Source: Cyanobacteriota bacterium (lineage in GTDB: Bacteria; Cyanobacteriota; Cyanobacteriia; CACIAM-69d). Taken from it: a DNA stretch of 64,000 bases. The notes beneath the pieces were generated by a model. It was not told the DNA's origin, ran no database searches, and saw only the letters and a list, made by a program, of their open reading frames with translations. Positions 27,410-35,705 of this stretch are shown here, one piece after another (the first letter of the stretch is position 1; each line of letters opens with the position of its first letter). The DNA lies in the NCBI GenBank assembly GCA_022402445.1, contig JAKRSF010000004.1, positions 187,858 through 251,857 on the forward strand, written 5' to 3'. Made by a program: the position numbers and the translations under genes.

Positions 27410-28678
27410 CTAAATCCAAAAATCTTCGCCGCACCAGCACCATAACTCCACCGGACACCGCTTTCCCTTCGCTTGAATGGGCGGCAATTTTCGACAGCAA
27501 CTTTGCAACGCAGTGGGCAGTTGCCGATGGGCATTGTCCGATAAATATAAAGAATCCGCCGGAGTTGCCCCTTCAATCCGCTTCGCCGTATTCACCGTAT
27601 CGCCGATCGCCGTATAGGTTCGTACCCCTTCACTGCCAAATAGCCCCTCCACCACCGGGCCATAGTGCAATCCACAGCCTGCCCCCAGGTGCTCTGTCGC
27701 CAAGATTGTCTGCGCCGCCCGCTGCATTGCCACCGCTGCCCGTAGCGCTTCCGACAAATCGGGATAGATAACCATCACCTCATCCGCCGTGAACGCCACC
27801 CGTAAGGGCTGATAGGCCGCCGCCTCCGGTTCCACGACCTGATAGTAGCGATTGAGCAATTGGGCCACTCGTTCCGGTGGGGCTGCCTCGCACCAAGTTG
27901 TGAATCCCCGAATGTCCATGAATATGATCGCCCGCTCCACCCGCTGAAATTTCAACGCTTCTGGATTCGCGATCGCCGAAGTCACCACATGATTACCCAT
28001 CCCCCACTGGGCCAAATCTCGCAACGTTGCGGCAGTTTCTTGGGTTTTTTCCTGCTGCTTGGCGAGCTGTAGCGACTGCAAGCCCATCAACGCACCCAAA
28101 AAAACCAGCGCCGAAAATAAAAAACCGTGGCTAGCCGCCGTAAAAAACTCTTGAATATAAACCGGCGTCACCATCACCTGATCAGCGGTGGCCGTTGCAA
28201 TCAAATAGGCTACCCACACCATCACCGTCCGCACGATGCTCTCCAGCGGCAAGAGATAGGGGGACCAGCGGGGCATCCAATGCCATCGCATACCCTGGGA
28301 AAGGGCAATGGAAAGGCAAAATCCCCAGAGCATCAAATGGCTGGGACTCTCGAAAAAGCTCCAGCCATCCGTCGGCAAATCAATCAAGGTATAGAGACCA
28401 GGCCCAATGAGATTGCCCCAGAAGTGATGAAACTTACGATGGGTCAAACACCAAGCCTGTAAGGTAAATGCCCCAATCAAAGACCAGTCTGTCACGTCAT
28501 TGATCGAAGCATACCAACCATTATTGGCTATATCTGACAGGGTTTTCAGGATCAGAAAGTGCCCGCTATTGCCCCAAAGCTCTTGCCAAAATGCTTGCCA
28601 AGGAGTTCCATGAAGTCGCCGATCTAGGAGATGATCTAAATTAAGATCCGTTATTTTTGGGGGTAAATGGTCGGTCAT
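27410..28678 (-). CDS. Membrane-anchored class III nucleotide cyclase homologue, altered active site
   Basis: From the ATG at 28678 (MTDHLPPK) the product has 422 residues. Several hydrophobic segments lie in the first 200 residues, then a short coiled coil (LAKQQEKTQETAATL) and a class III cyclase domain. The first metal Asp255 is in FMDIRGFTTWCE and the second, Asp299, in FTADEVMVIYP; GDTVNTAKRIE supplies later conserved Asp, Asn and Arg. The substrate-specifying Lys and the Gly before the second Asp, usually KFxGD, are both Ala (AFTAD). It may be inactive or of changed specificity. A start at 28750 overlapping the PepSY gene is possible. Confidence 0.75.
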   Translation of the reverse strand: MTDHLPPKITDLNLDHLLDRRLHGTPWQAFWQELWGNSGHFLILKTLSDIANNGWYASINDVTDWSLIGAFTLQAWCLTHRKFHHFWGNLIGPGLYTLIDLPTDGWSFFESPSHLMLWGFCLSIALSQGMRWHWMPRWSPYLLPLESIVRTVMVWVAYLIATATADQVMVTPVYIQEFFTAASHGFLFSALVFLGALMGLQSLQLAKQQEKTQETAATLRDLAQWGMGNHVVTSAIANPEALKFQRVERAIIFMDIRGFTTWCEAAPPERVAQLLNRYYQVVEPEAAAYQPLRVAFTADEVMVIYPDLSEALRAAVAMQRAAQTILATEHLGAGCGLHYGPVVEGLFGSEGVRTYTAIGDTVNTAKRIEGATPADSLYLSDNAHRQLPTALQSCCRKLPPIQAKGKRCPVELWCWCGEDFWI

Positions 28679-28724
28679 AGGCTTCGGCTTATGGGTGCTG
28701 CTTAGATGCACAGCCCGACCATCC

Positions 28725-29024
28725 CTAGCGCACTCCCAAGTCTTTGGCATGTCGCCTAGGTTTAAACCATCCGAGCATTGAAACCCCCGTCATCAATAGA
28801 GCCAGCAGGCCCAGGCCGTTCAGGAGGGGATAGACGGCCTCTAGGTGGAATAGTTCACCTGTATGAATATCCATTAGCAGTCCGCGCTTAAAAAACGGCA
28901 CGTTCCATTCTGAGACAAGGGTGGCCAACATGCCTGAAATGACGGTCATTGTCAGGGGCAGCAGCGCGATCGCCGCGATGAACCGGTGGAACTTACGATG
29001 GTATTTCTGGAAGCTTTTGAGCAT
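28725..29024 (-). CDS. PepSY-type two-helix membrane protein
   Basis: A 99-residue protein with an Arg/His/Lys-rich start (KYHRKFHRFIAAIAL) and helices at about 15-37 and 66-86, joined by a short external loop with HTGELFHLEAVYPLLNG. This layout matches the minimal PepSY-associated membrane proteins that often accompany iron or other metal uptake or respiratory genes. It ends in RRHAKDLGVR. It precedes the cyclase gene by 46 bases and follows the EfeO-like lipoprotein gene on the same strand. Confidence 0.7.
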   Translation of the reverse strand: MLKSFQKYHRKFHRFIAAIALLPLTMTVISGMLATLVSEWNVPFFKRGLLMDIHTGELFHLEAVYPLLNGLGLLALLMTGVSMLGWFKPRRHAKDLGVR

Positions 29025-29106
29025 CAGGGATCAAACCTTTGACCAAAACAATGACCTGAACCGAGCGACGTGAAGCGGCCGGTAAAACGGTGGATGGCTG
29101 CTTTCC

Positions 29107-29604
29107 CTAGTCCACCTGATTGATCGCCCCTTCCAAATCCGTCAAAGCCATCAGGGTCTTTTTCTGATCCAGATTATCGCCTAGCTCCGCCTTCACCGTA
29201 TCGATCGCATCCTCAATCGCCCCATAGACATCAGGATTTTTTTCCTTGATCGGATCCTCGACGTCCTCCCAGGCTGCCTCAAATTGTTCAAATTTTGCGG
29301 CGGCTTGATCTCCGTCATTAGTATCAACGGCCGCGCGGGTTTCATCCACCAATGCCTTCAAGGTTCCGACGCCAGAATCGGTGGCCGCCGGTTCATCGGA
29401 AGGAATGGCCGCAGGGGTGGCCGCAGGAGTACTGGCAGGGGTGGTTGTAGGGGCAGCTCCGGGCGCAACAGTTGCCGTGGGTTGGGCATTACAGCCGGTA
29501 GCGATCGCGGCGCAGAGCGTGGCCATCAATGCCAGGGATAACAACCCTTTTTGCCGTGTCTGAACCGTGACGGAAGAAGGGGAAATGATCGATGTCAAGA
29601 CCAT
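29107..29604 (-). CDS. Lipoprotein with EfeO-like helical domain
   Basis: The ATG at 29604 has GGAG seven bases upstream and is preferred to the one 11 codons earlier. The signal peptide ends in a lipobox AIATGC, and a Thr/Ala/Pro-rich linker follows. Residues 75-165 are helical and acidic: KFEQFEAAWEDVEDPIKEKN, then PDVYGAIEDAIDTVKAEL. This pattern resembles the helical domain found in EfeO-like proteins and before some FTR1 iron permeases; the match is by eye. No permease is adjacent. It may be a periplasmic metal-binding or sensor accessory. Confidence 0.55.
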   Translation of the reverse strand: MVLTSIISPSSVTVQTRQKGLLSLALMATLCAAIATGCNAQPTATVAPGAAPTTTPASTPAATPAAIPSDEPAATDSGVGTLKALVDETRAAVDTNDGDQAAAKFEQFEAAWEDVEDPIKEKNPDVYGAIEDAIDTVKAELGDNLDQKKTLMALTDLEGAINQVD

Positions 29605-29806
29605 GGAAGACTCCGAGGTGAACGGGTGTTGAATCAAGGGAAGAAAAGCTGAAAACGTTGCGAGAAGGTCTGATGATGTTGGTCCCTGGGCCTCTTCTTA
29701 TTTGAGGACAGGGTTGAACGGAGTAGGAATGGCGGAATGTTTTGATCGGACCAGGGTGGGAATCTTACGAATTCTGCAAAATGCTGCCGAAAAACTGGAG
29801 AATACA

Positions 29807-30319
29807 CTACTGCCATCGGCGCTCCCCGGCCCAAGGCGGCGGCCCCGATGGCCTGCGCATCTCCACCGTTTCCCCATTGGCCAGCTTCACCCAAAAGGCA
29901 TCGAGCTCCCCATCATCCCACTCCCCTTCGACGGTTAACTGATCGCCGATCGCCACGGGAATATCGCGCCACCAACGCGGTCCCGCATCCACCCGATAGC
30001 GTCGCCCATTGGCCTCCACGATCCATTCGTTTTCATCCCGCTCGCCGAACCGCACCACGCGCCCGGTAATTTGAATAACGGGATCGTCATCCCAGTCATA
30101 CCAATCGTCATCTTTGGCGCGATCGCCCGTCACCATCTCACCGGTCGCCGCTTCCGTGAGAATCGCCGGTTCTGGATTGAGGTTAATGGGCCGGGAAACC
30201 AGGGCGACCGACTGGGCCGGGGCCGTGCGGAATTCTGACAGGGCAACGCTGGCGAGGGCCGGTAGGGAGGCCAGCGCACCGACGGCTAGCCAGGACAAAA
30301 AGGGCTTTGGGGTAGGCAT
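29807..30319 (-). CDS. Exported OB-fold-like protein with acidic Trp/Asp patch
   Basis: A 170-residue protein with a signal peptide (hydrophobic 8-28, possible cleavage after APA near 35). Residues 70-79 read DDDWYDWDDD. After that come alternating strands (IQITGRVVRFGER, WIVEANGRRYRVDAGPRWW, IGDQLTVEGEWDDGELDAFW) in the order of a small OB fold like those of exported YgiW/YdeI-type proteins. The gene lies between the kinase at 30452-32143 and the EfeO-like lipoprotein. A periplasmic cation- or ligand-binding role is inferred from the acidic patch and location. Confidence 0.6.
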   Translation of the reverse strand: MPTPKPFLSWLAVGALASLPALASVALSEFRTAPAQSVALVSRPINLNPEPAILTEAATGEMVTGDRAKDDDWYDWDDDPVIQITGRVVRFGERDENEWIVEANGRRYRVDAGPRWWRDIPVAIGDQLTVEGEWDDGELDAFWVKLANGETVEMRRPSGPPPWAGERRWQ

Positions 30320-30451
30320 GGTAAGGATTCCTAAAATGACTCCTCAGCAGTTGCGAATGGGTTCAGATTAGGAAAAGAAAATGACAAAAAGATGACGGCC
30401 CCGAGGGCATGTCCCTACGGCCTATGGCTAGGGGCAAACGGATGGGGGCTT

Positions 30452-32143
30452 TCACGCGATCGCGGCCTTGCCGGTGGGGGCCGGTAAGGGCAGGGTGACG
30501 GTGAAGCAACTGCCTTGGTGGGGCTGGCTCTGGACGCTGATCTGGCCCTGGTGGGATTGGGCGATCGCCTGGGCAATGGATAGCCCCAGACCGGAGCCCC
30601 CCTGCCGGTGGGAGCGCACCTGATCCGCCCGCCAGAGGCGATCAAAAATGTGGGGCAAGTCGGCGGGGGCAATGCCGATGCCTGTGTCTTGGATCTCGAT
30701 GCGCACCCGGCGATCGCGGCGGTTCGGGGCGATCGTCAGGGACACCCGACCCCCCTCGGGGGTGTATTTCAGGGCATTGTCCAGCAAATTGCCAAAGAGC
30801 CGCCACAGCAGCAACGGCTCCCCCAGCACCACCGTTGGCGGCAGATCGCCCACCAGATCAATCCGCTGGACGGCGGCGCGATCGCCGTAGGTCTCCATCA
30901 GCGACTCCAGCAACTCCGCCAGATCGAGGGGCTGAACCTGGTGGACCACAGCACCGGGCGTATCCTGGCGCGCCAGCAGCAGCAAATCCTCCACCAATTG
31001 GGTCATCTGGTCCGTGGCATTGTGGATGGCGGCGAGCTTGGCCACATCCGCCGGATCAATTCGCTCCGGGTGGGACTGCATCACCTCAACGGAGGTGCGG
31101 ATGGCCGTGAGGGGGCCGCGTAACTCATGGGAGGCGTCGGCGGTGAACTGCCGCAGCTTACGGAAACTGGCTTCGATGGGCCGCAGGGACTGGCGCGTGA
31201 GCCACAGGCCCCCCACCAGACTCAGGCCGATCGCGAGGCTAGAGCCGATCGCCAACCCCTGGCCCAACTGGCGGATGGCGCGGTTGATCGGTTCAATGGA
31301 TTCCGTAACGCGCACATAGCCCCGCAGACGAGGGGGTTGGTGATCGCGATCGTAGAGCGGTGCCGTGAGGGTGCGCAGTTGCTGCTCCTGAACGATCACA
31401 CCCTGGGGACGAGTGATGGGGTCCAGGGGCCAGTGGGGAAACAGGGTGCCTTGGCGGGCTAGCAAAACACCCCCGGCGTTGAACCATTCCACCCCCTGAT
31501 CCGGTTGCTGTAGGTTCTGCCAAGGAATGTCCAAATCCCCGTCGTTATCTAGGCGGGGCTGCAATTCCTGCCGCTGGTCAAAGAAGCGATCGTCGAGGAA
31601 GGGGGCGCGATCGCCGGGGGACCGCATGGCCTTGACGAGTTTTTGATGGGGGTCGTATTCGTATGCCTCTTCTTCGTCCTCGTCATCATCATCATCGTCA
31701 TCGTCCTGGGCGGCGGCGGGATTGGTGCGATCGCGCCCCTCCACAAACTGCTCCTCATATTCCTCAGCGATTTCCTCCAGGCTGTGGCCCGCCGCCTGGG
31801 CGAGGAGGAGAAGCTGCCGATCAAGCTGTTCGTAGAGGCTGTGGATCAGGAACTCGATCGCCACCACCGACCCAAGGCCCACCACCGTCACCATTACCAG
31901 GAGAAAAGACCGCAGCAGCCGTTGCCGCAGGGCCTGGAATTGGGCGGCTTCGGCGGTGCGGCCCGTCGCGATGGGTGGGAGCTTTGCCCCGATGGGTGGG
32001 AGCTTTGCCCCGATCTCGCGGTCCCCTGGGCGGGCGGCGGCAGTGGTGGCGCTGGAGTTAGCCGTGGGGCTGAAACCGCGACGATGCCTAAGGACTCGGG
32101 TCCAGATCCGGCAGTTGTGGATGAAGTCGGTAGCCCATGCCAT
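30452..32143 (-). CDS. Membrane sensor histidine kinase with poly-Asp periplasmic loop
   Basis: A 563-residue kinase with helices at about 79-101 and 297-315 that enclose a roughly 195-residue periplasmic domain. Residues 147-159 of that domain read DDDDDDDDEDEEE, likely a cation-binding patch. HAMP-like sequence follows, then the DHp His339 in FTADASHELRGPLTAIRTS, N box NLLDNALKYTPEGG, DTGIGIAPADLPHIFDR and GSGLGLSIA. The cytoplasmic N-terminus carries a 21-base-repeat doublet (IGAKLPP twice, 44-57). The ATG at 32143 overlaps the regulator gene by 56 bases, so translation is probably coupled. Paired with the regulator at 32088-32786. Confidence 0.9.
   Translation of the reverse strand: MAWATDFIHNCRIWTRVLRHRRGFSPTANSSATTAAARPGDREIGAKLPPIGAKLPPIATGRTAEAAQFQALRQRLLRSFLLVMVTVVGLGSVVAIEFLIHSLYEQLDRQLLLLAQAAGHSLEEIAEEYEEQFVEGRDRTNPAAAQDDDDDDDDEDEEEAYEYDPHQKLVKAMRSPGDRAPFLDDRFFDQRQELQPRLDNDGDLDIPWQNLQQPDQGVEWFNAGGVLLARQGTLFPHWPLDPITRPQGVIVQEQQLRTLTAPLYDRDHQPPRLRGYVRVTESIEPINRAIRQLGQGLAIGSSLAIGLSLVGGLWLTRQSLRPIEASFRKLRQFTADASHELRGPLTAIRTSVEVMQSHPERIDPADVAKLAAIHNATDQMTQLVEDLLLLARQDTPGAVVHQVQPLDLAELLESLMETYGDRAAVQRIDLVGDLPPTVVLGEPLLLWRLFGNLLDNALKYTPEGGRVSLTIAPNRRDRRVRIEIQDTGIGIAPADLPHIFDRLWRADQVRSHRQGGSGLGLSIAQAIAQSHQGQISVQSQPHQGSCFTVTLPLPAPTGKAAIA
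31973..32014 (-). repeat. In-frame 21-base repeat doublet, copy 2
   Basis: Two identical 21-base units (plus-strand CGATGGGTGGGAGCTTTGCC plus C) encode IGAKLPP twice in the cytoplasmic N-terminus of the kinase. Copy 1 lies at 22165-22206 in an unrelated exported protein, with the downstream GATCTCG also shared. Confidence 0.87.
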
Positions 32144-32786
32144 AGCGCGTTTCGATTGCGGATTTAGGTGCGCCCGCGTCCGTCAGTTTTTGGCGCAGGC
32201 GGCGGATATGGGCGGTGATGGCCTCCTCCGTGGGGGGCTCATCAAAATCCCACAGCTTGTCGAGGATGCTGGCGCGATCAAAGGTGCGGCCCGGATGGCG
32301 GAGAAACAATTCTAGGATGGCGTATTCCTTCGGGGAAAGGGCCAACAACTGCTGCCGGTAGGTCACTTCGCACGATCGCGGGTCCAGATGCAGCGCCCCC
32401 CAACTGAGGACCGGGCTCGCCGCGATCGCCCCCCGCCGCAGCAGCGCCCGCACCCGCGCCAGAAATTCCGACAGATCAAAGGGCTTCACGACATAATCAT
32501 CAGCCCCCGCATCCAGGCCAGCCACCTTATCGCCACTGGTATCGCGGCCCGTCAGCAGCACAATGGGCACCGTTTGCCCCGCCCGCCGCAGGTGGCGACA
32601 CAGATCCACACCGCTCAGCTCCGGCAGCATCCAATCCACAATCAGCAGATCGTAGGGGAATGCCTGGGCCAAATCGAGGCCCGATCGCCCCTCATGGGCC
32701 ACATCCACCGTGTAGCGGCGATCGCGCAGGGCCTCCGCCAGGGGCTGCAAAATGCGATCGTCATCCTCCACAATCAAAATCCGCAC
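32088..32786 (-). CDS. OmpR/PhoB-family response regulator
   Basis: A 232-residue regulator: receiver domain with Asp8/9, phospho-acceptor Asp51 (LIVDWMLPELSGVDLC), Thr79 and Lys101 (VVKPFD), then a winged-helix DNA-binding domain (about 130-225) with LSPKEYAILELFLRHPGRTF and TRYGMGYRL. The GTG start at 32786 follows a GGAGGGGCAGG purine tract and gives VRILIVEDD, the normal family beginning; ATGs further upstream add unconserved sequence. It is transcribed first, ahead of its overlapping kinase. Targets could include the exported genes downstream, but no binding-site repeats were identified. Confidence 0.93.
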   Translation of the reverse strand: MRILIVEDDDRILQPLAEALRDRRYTVDVAHEGRSGLDLAQAFPYDLLIVDWMLPELSGVDLCRHLRRAGQTVPIVLLTGRDTSGDKVAGLDAGADDYVVKPFDLSEFLARVRALLRRGAIAASPVLSWGALHLDPRSCEVTYRQQLLALSPKEYAILELFLRHPGRTFDRASILDKLWDFDEPPTEEAITAHIRRLRQKLTDAGAPKSAIETRYGMGYRLHPQLPDLDPSP

Positions 32787-32990
32787 CCTGCCCCTCCCCA
32801 CCCGTCCGGTGCCCCATCGGTTCACGCGATCGCCCGGAAGCCACCCGCCCAGCATAGCGCGCCCCCCCGCCCCCACCGGCGGCCCCTGCCCCCACCGGCA
32901 ACGAAGCGCTAGCATAGCCTTGACCTCCCCCATCACCGCCCCCGTCCCCCTTGCCAACACCACCGTTCCTAGGGCTTTGCCCGCACCGCC

Positions 32991-35018
32991 ATGGGCAACT
33001 TTTTTAAGCAACTGATCGCCAGCGCCCTCGGTACCCTCATCGCCCTCGGCCTGGTGGGGGGAGGGACCATCGCCCTAGCGGCCCTGGTGATCGTCGGCCT
33101 CAGCCGCAGCAGTGAGGGCAGCAAGCCCACCGTCGCCAACGGCACCATCTTGGAATTTGACCTGGCGATGGCGGTGCCGACGGAGCCGCCCCAGGACGAT
33201 GGCAGCGACGCCCTCGGATCCCTATTGGGGAGTGAGATGCCCCCCCGCATGGCCCTGCGCCCGCTGCTAGATACCCTGGCGATCGCGGCCCAAGACGATC
33301 GCATCACGGGCCTCTACCTCTACAGCAGCGACCAGGGCCTGGGCATCTCCGGCTACGCCACCCTCAAGGAAGTGCGGCGGGCCCTCGACCAATTTCGGCG
33401 GGCGGACAAGCCCATCCTCGCCTATGGGGTCAACTGGAGCGAAAGCACCTATTACCTTGCCTCCGTGGCCGATGAGGTGTGGCTCAATCCCTTTGGCACC
33501 ATTGAATTTAATGGCCTCGCTTCGTCGGAACTGTTCATCGCCGAAGCCCTAGAAAAGTATGGGGTGGGGGTGCAGGTGGTGCGCTCCGGCAAGTACAAGG
33601 CGGCCATTGAGCCCTTTACCCTACGCCAGCGCAGCCCCGAAAGTCGCCAACAGCTTCAGGCCCTGCTGGGGGATCTGTGGCAGGAGGTGCTGGCAACGGT
33701 GGCGACCCATCGACGGGTGACGCCGCAGCAGTTGACGGCGATCGCCAACCAGCAGGGGGTGATGCGGGCGGAGCGGGCGGCGGCGGTCGGCGCGATCGAC
33801 GGGATGGCCTATGAAGATGAGGTGCTCGCCAAGCTGGGGAAACGGGCTCCGGCGGCGGGGGAGGCGGATTTTGAGCGGCTGAGTTTGGTGGACTATGGCC
33901 GTGCGACCCACGGCGATCGCCCGGACCAAAGCCAGTTGGGACGCTCCAAGGCTCCAGCACCCGCCACCCCGGCACCGGACTCCAAAGCCGAGCCGCCCAA
34001 ACCGGAGCCGGAGACGCCTAAACCCAGCGAATCTGCCGCTGGTGAATCTGCCGCCGGTGAATCTGCCGCTGGTGAATCTGCCGCCGGTGGGACGGAGCCG
34101 GGAACCGTGGCGCTGCTCTATGCCAATGGGGCGATCGGGAGCCAGGGCAGCGCCGACGGGATTAACGGGCAAGAGTTGGCCCAGCAAATGCGGGACCTGC
34201 GCCAGGATGACGAGGTGGCGGCGGTGGTTCTGCGGATCAATAGTCCGGGCGGCAGCGCCACGGCTTCGGAAATCATCCAGCGGGAGGTGCAGCTCACCCG
34301 CGATCGCAAGCCGGTGGTGGTCTCCATGGGGGACTATGCCGCCTCGGGGGGCTATTGGATTGCCACCTACGGCAGCCACATCGTCGCAGAACCCACCACG
34401 ATTACGGGCTCCATTGGCGTCTTTGGCCTGTTGCCGAATGTGCAGCAGTTGGGGGCCAACAATGGCCTCACCTGGGATACGGTCAAAACGTCACCCCTGG
34501 CGGATTTGGGCACCCTGACGCGCCCGAAAACCCCGGCGGAGTTGGCCCTGTTTCAGGAGTCGGTGAGCTGGACCTACGATCGCTTCCTCCAGAAGGTGGC
34601 CCAGTCGCGGAAGCTGCCCCCGGAGCGGGTGGCCCAGTTGGCGGCGGGGCGGGTGTGGTCCGGGGCCGATGCGCGGCAGGTGGGCCTGGTGGATGAGTTG
34701 GGGGGCCTCGAAACGGCGATCGCGGCGGCGGTGCGTCTGGCAAAAATCGAGGGAACTTCGTGGCAGTTGGCGGAATATCCCCAGCCCGAGGGGCTCGCCT
34801 GGGGACCGTTGCGCGGCCTGGGAGCCCGGACCCCTGCGGCCCATTCGGGGGAGGCGATCGCGCCCCTGGCAACCTATCTGGGTTTGATGCCCCCGCGATC
34901 GCGAAGTCCCCTCCAGCGGTGGGCCGCCACCCTCCAGACGGAACTGACCTGGTTCGATCGCCTGGATGACCCCCACCACATCTACGCCCGCTTGCCCTAT
35001 CGCCTGGAGATTCGCTAA
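32991..35018 (+). CDS. sppA: Signal peptide peptidase SppA (protease IV), long form
   Basis: A 675-residue S49 protease with an N-terminal membrane anchor (about 10-38) and two tandem S49 domains. The catalytic Lys is Lys203 in RSGKYKAAIEPF and the Ser is Ser452 in SMGDYAASGGYWIAT, the usual split of the dyad over both halves. SppA degrades leftover signal peptides in the membrane; a cyanobacterial SppA1 also affects thylakoid and antenna protein turnover. Unusual here is a linker of about 50 residues (318-368) rich in Pro, Lys and Glu that ends in four copies of ESAAG. Confidence 0.94.
   Translation: MGNFFKQLIASALGTLIALGLVGGGTIALAALVIVGLSRSSEGSKPTVANGTILEFDLAMAVPTEPPQDDGSDALGSLLGSEMPPRMALRPLLDTLAIAAQDDRITGLYLYSSDQGLGISGYATLKEVRRALDQFRRADKPILAYGVNWSESTYYLASVADEVWLNPFGTIEFNGLASSELFIAEALEKYGVGVQVVRSGKYKAAIEPFTLRQRSPESRQQLQALLGDLWQEVLATVATHRRVTPQQLTAIANQQGVMRAERAAAVGAIDGMAYEDEVLAKLGKRAPAAGEADFERLSLVDYGRATHGDRPDQSQLGRSKAPAPATPAPDSKAEPPKPEPETPKPSESAAGESAAGESAAGESAAGGTEPGTVALLYANGAIGSQGSADGINGQELAQQMRDLRQDDEVAAVVLRINSPGGSATASEIIQREVQLTRDRKPVVVSMGDYAASGGYWIATYGSHIVAEPTTITGSIGVFGLLPNVQQLGANNGLTWDTVKTSPLADLGTLTRPKTPAELALFQESVSWTYDRFLQKVAQSRKLPPERVAQLAAGRVWSGADARQVGLVDELGGLETAIAAAVRLAKIEGTSWQLAEYPQPEGLAWGPLRGLGARTPAAHSGEAIAPLATYLGLMPPRSRSPLQRWAATLQTELTWFDRLDDPHHIYARLPYRLEIR
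34029..34088 (+). repeat. 15-base tandem repeat in sppA
   Basis: Four in-frame 15-base units encode ESAAG in the linker between the two S49 domains. Units differ only by C/T in one codon (GCT/GCC). Repeat number could vary without breaking the frame. Confidence 0.9.
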
Positions 35019-35020
35019 CG

Positions 35021-35581
35021 ATGCCGGTTCGCCGCCTTCGCCCCCTGGTTCATCGCCTCATCGGCCGCTGGAGTCAACGCCTGACCCCGCCACCCCTCCA
35101 GGGGCGCTCCCGATTCCTGGCCCAGTCCTTCGCCGTGGGGCTGATGGTGGCCGTGGTCACCCTGGGGATGGTGCTGGGGTTGCCCATGGCCCCGGCGCGG
35201 GCCTGTCAGCAGGTGGAGCAATTTTCGGGGGCCACTGCGCCGGTCAGTACGGCCCATCGGCAACTTCTGAGCGGTGCGACCCTTGACGATCGGCTGCTGC
35301 CCGCGATCGCGGCGCGGTTGGGCACCGACGTGACCCGGATGCAGGTGATTGATACCCGGGCGATCGTCTGGTCCGATGGCTGTCTGGGGGTGACCTCTCC
35401 GGACCAATTTTGCACCCAGGCCCTCGTGGGGGGCATCGCCATCACGGTGGCCTACGGCGGCAAGTCCCACCAATTCCACGCCAGTGACGATCTCCTGTGG
35501 CCCGTGGCGTCCTTGACGGGCCATACCGATCGCGTTTGCCGTCTGGCGGCCCCCAGCGCGATCGCCTCGGGCAACGGTTAA
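35021..35581 (+). CDS. Exported protein of unknown function downstream of sppA
   Basis: The ATG lies two bases after the sppA stop, so the genes are almost certainly co-transcribed. The 186-residue product has a basic N-terminus, a long hydrophobic segment (35-56) and a likely cleavage site at APARA-CQQ near 58-62. The mature part has four Cys and segments such as VIDTRAIVWSDGCLGVTSPD and ITVAYGGKSHQFHASDDLLW, which look like a conserved small secreted domain. I do not recognise the family. Confidence 0.65.
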   Translation: MPVRRLRPLVHRLIGRWSQRLTPPPLQGRSRFLAQSFAVGLMVAVVTLGMVLGLPMAPARACQQVEQFSGATAPVSTAHRQLLSGATLDDRLLPAIAARLGTDVTRMQVIDTRAIVWSDGCLGVTSPDQFCTQALVGGIAITVAYGGKSHQFHASDDLLWPVASLTGHTDRVCRLAAPSAIASGNG

Positions 35582-35601
35582 GGGGTGAGGGAATCGGGGG
35601 G

Positions 35602-35705
35602 CTGGGCGGGACGGAATGGGTTGATCAGCGATCGTGGGGGCTGGGCGGGACGGAATGGGTTGATCAGCGATCGTGGGGGCTGGGCGGGGAAACCCCGCCC
35701 CTACG
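35602..35705. repeat. 39-base tandem repeat fused to a 33-base repeat
   Basis: Two perfect 39-base units (35602-35640 and 35641-35679, starting CTGGGCGGGACGGAATGGGT) are followed by a third that shares only its first ten bases. That third unit continues as the inverted copy C of the 33-base hairpin repeat. The end of each 39-base unit (GTGGGGGCTGGGCGGG) overlaps the repeat edge, suggesting that the tandem grew from it. Confidence 0.9.
35673..35705 (-). repeat. 33-base interspersed hairpin repeat, copy C
   Basis: This is the reverse complement of copies A (20288-20320) and B (50646-50678), base for base. It lies in the gap between the gene ending at 35581 and the ABC ATPase gene. Confidence 0.9.
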
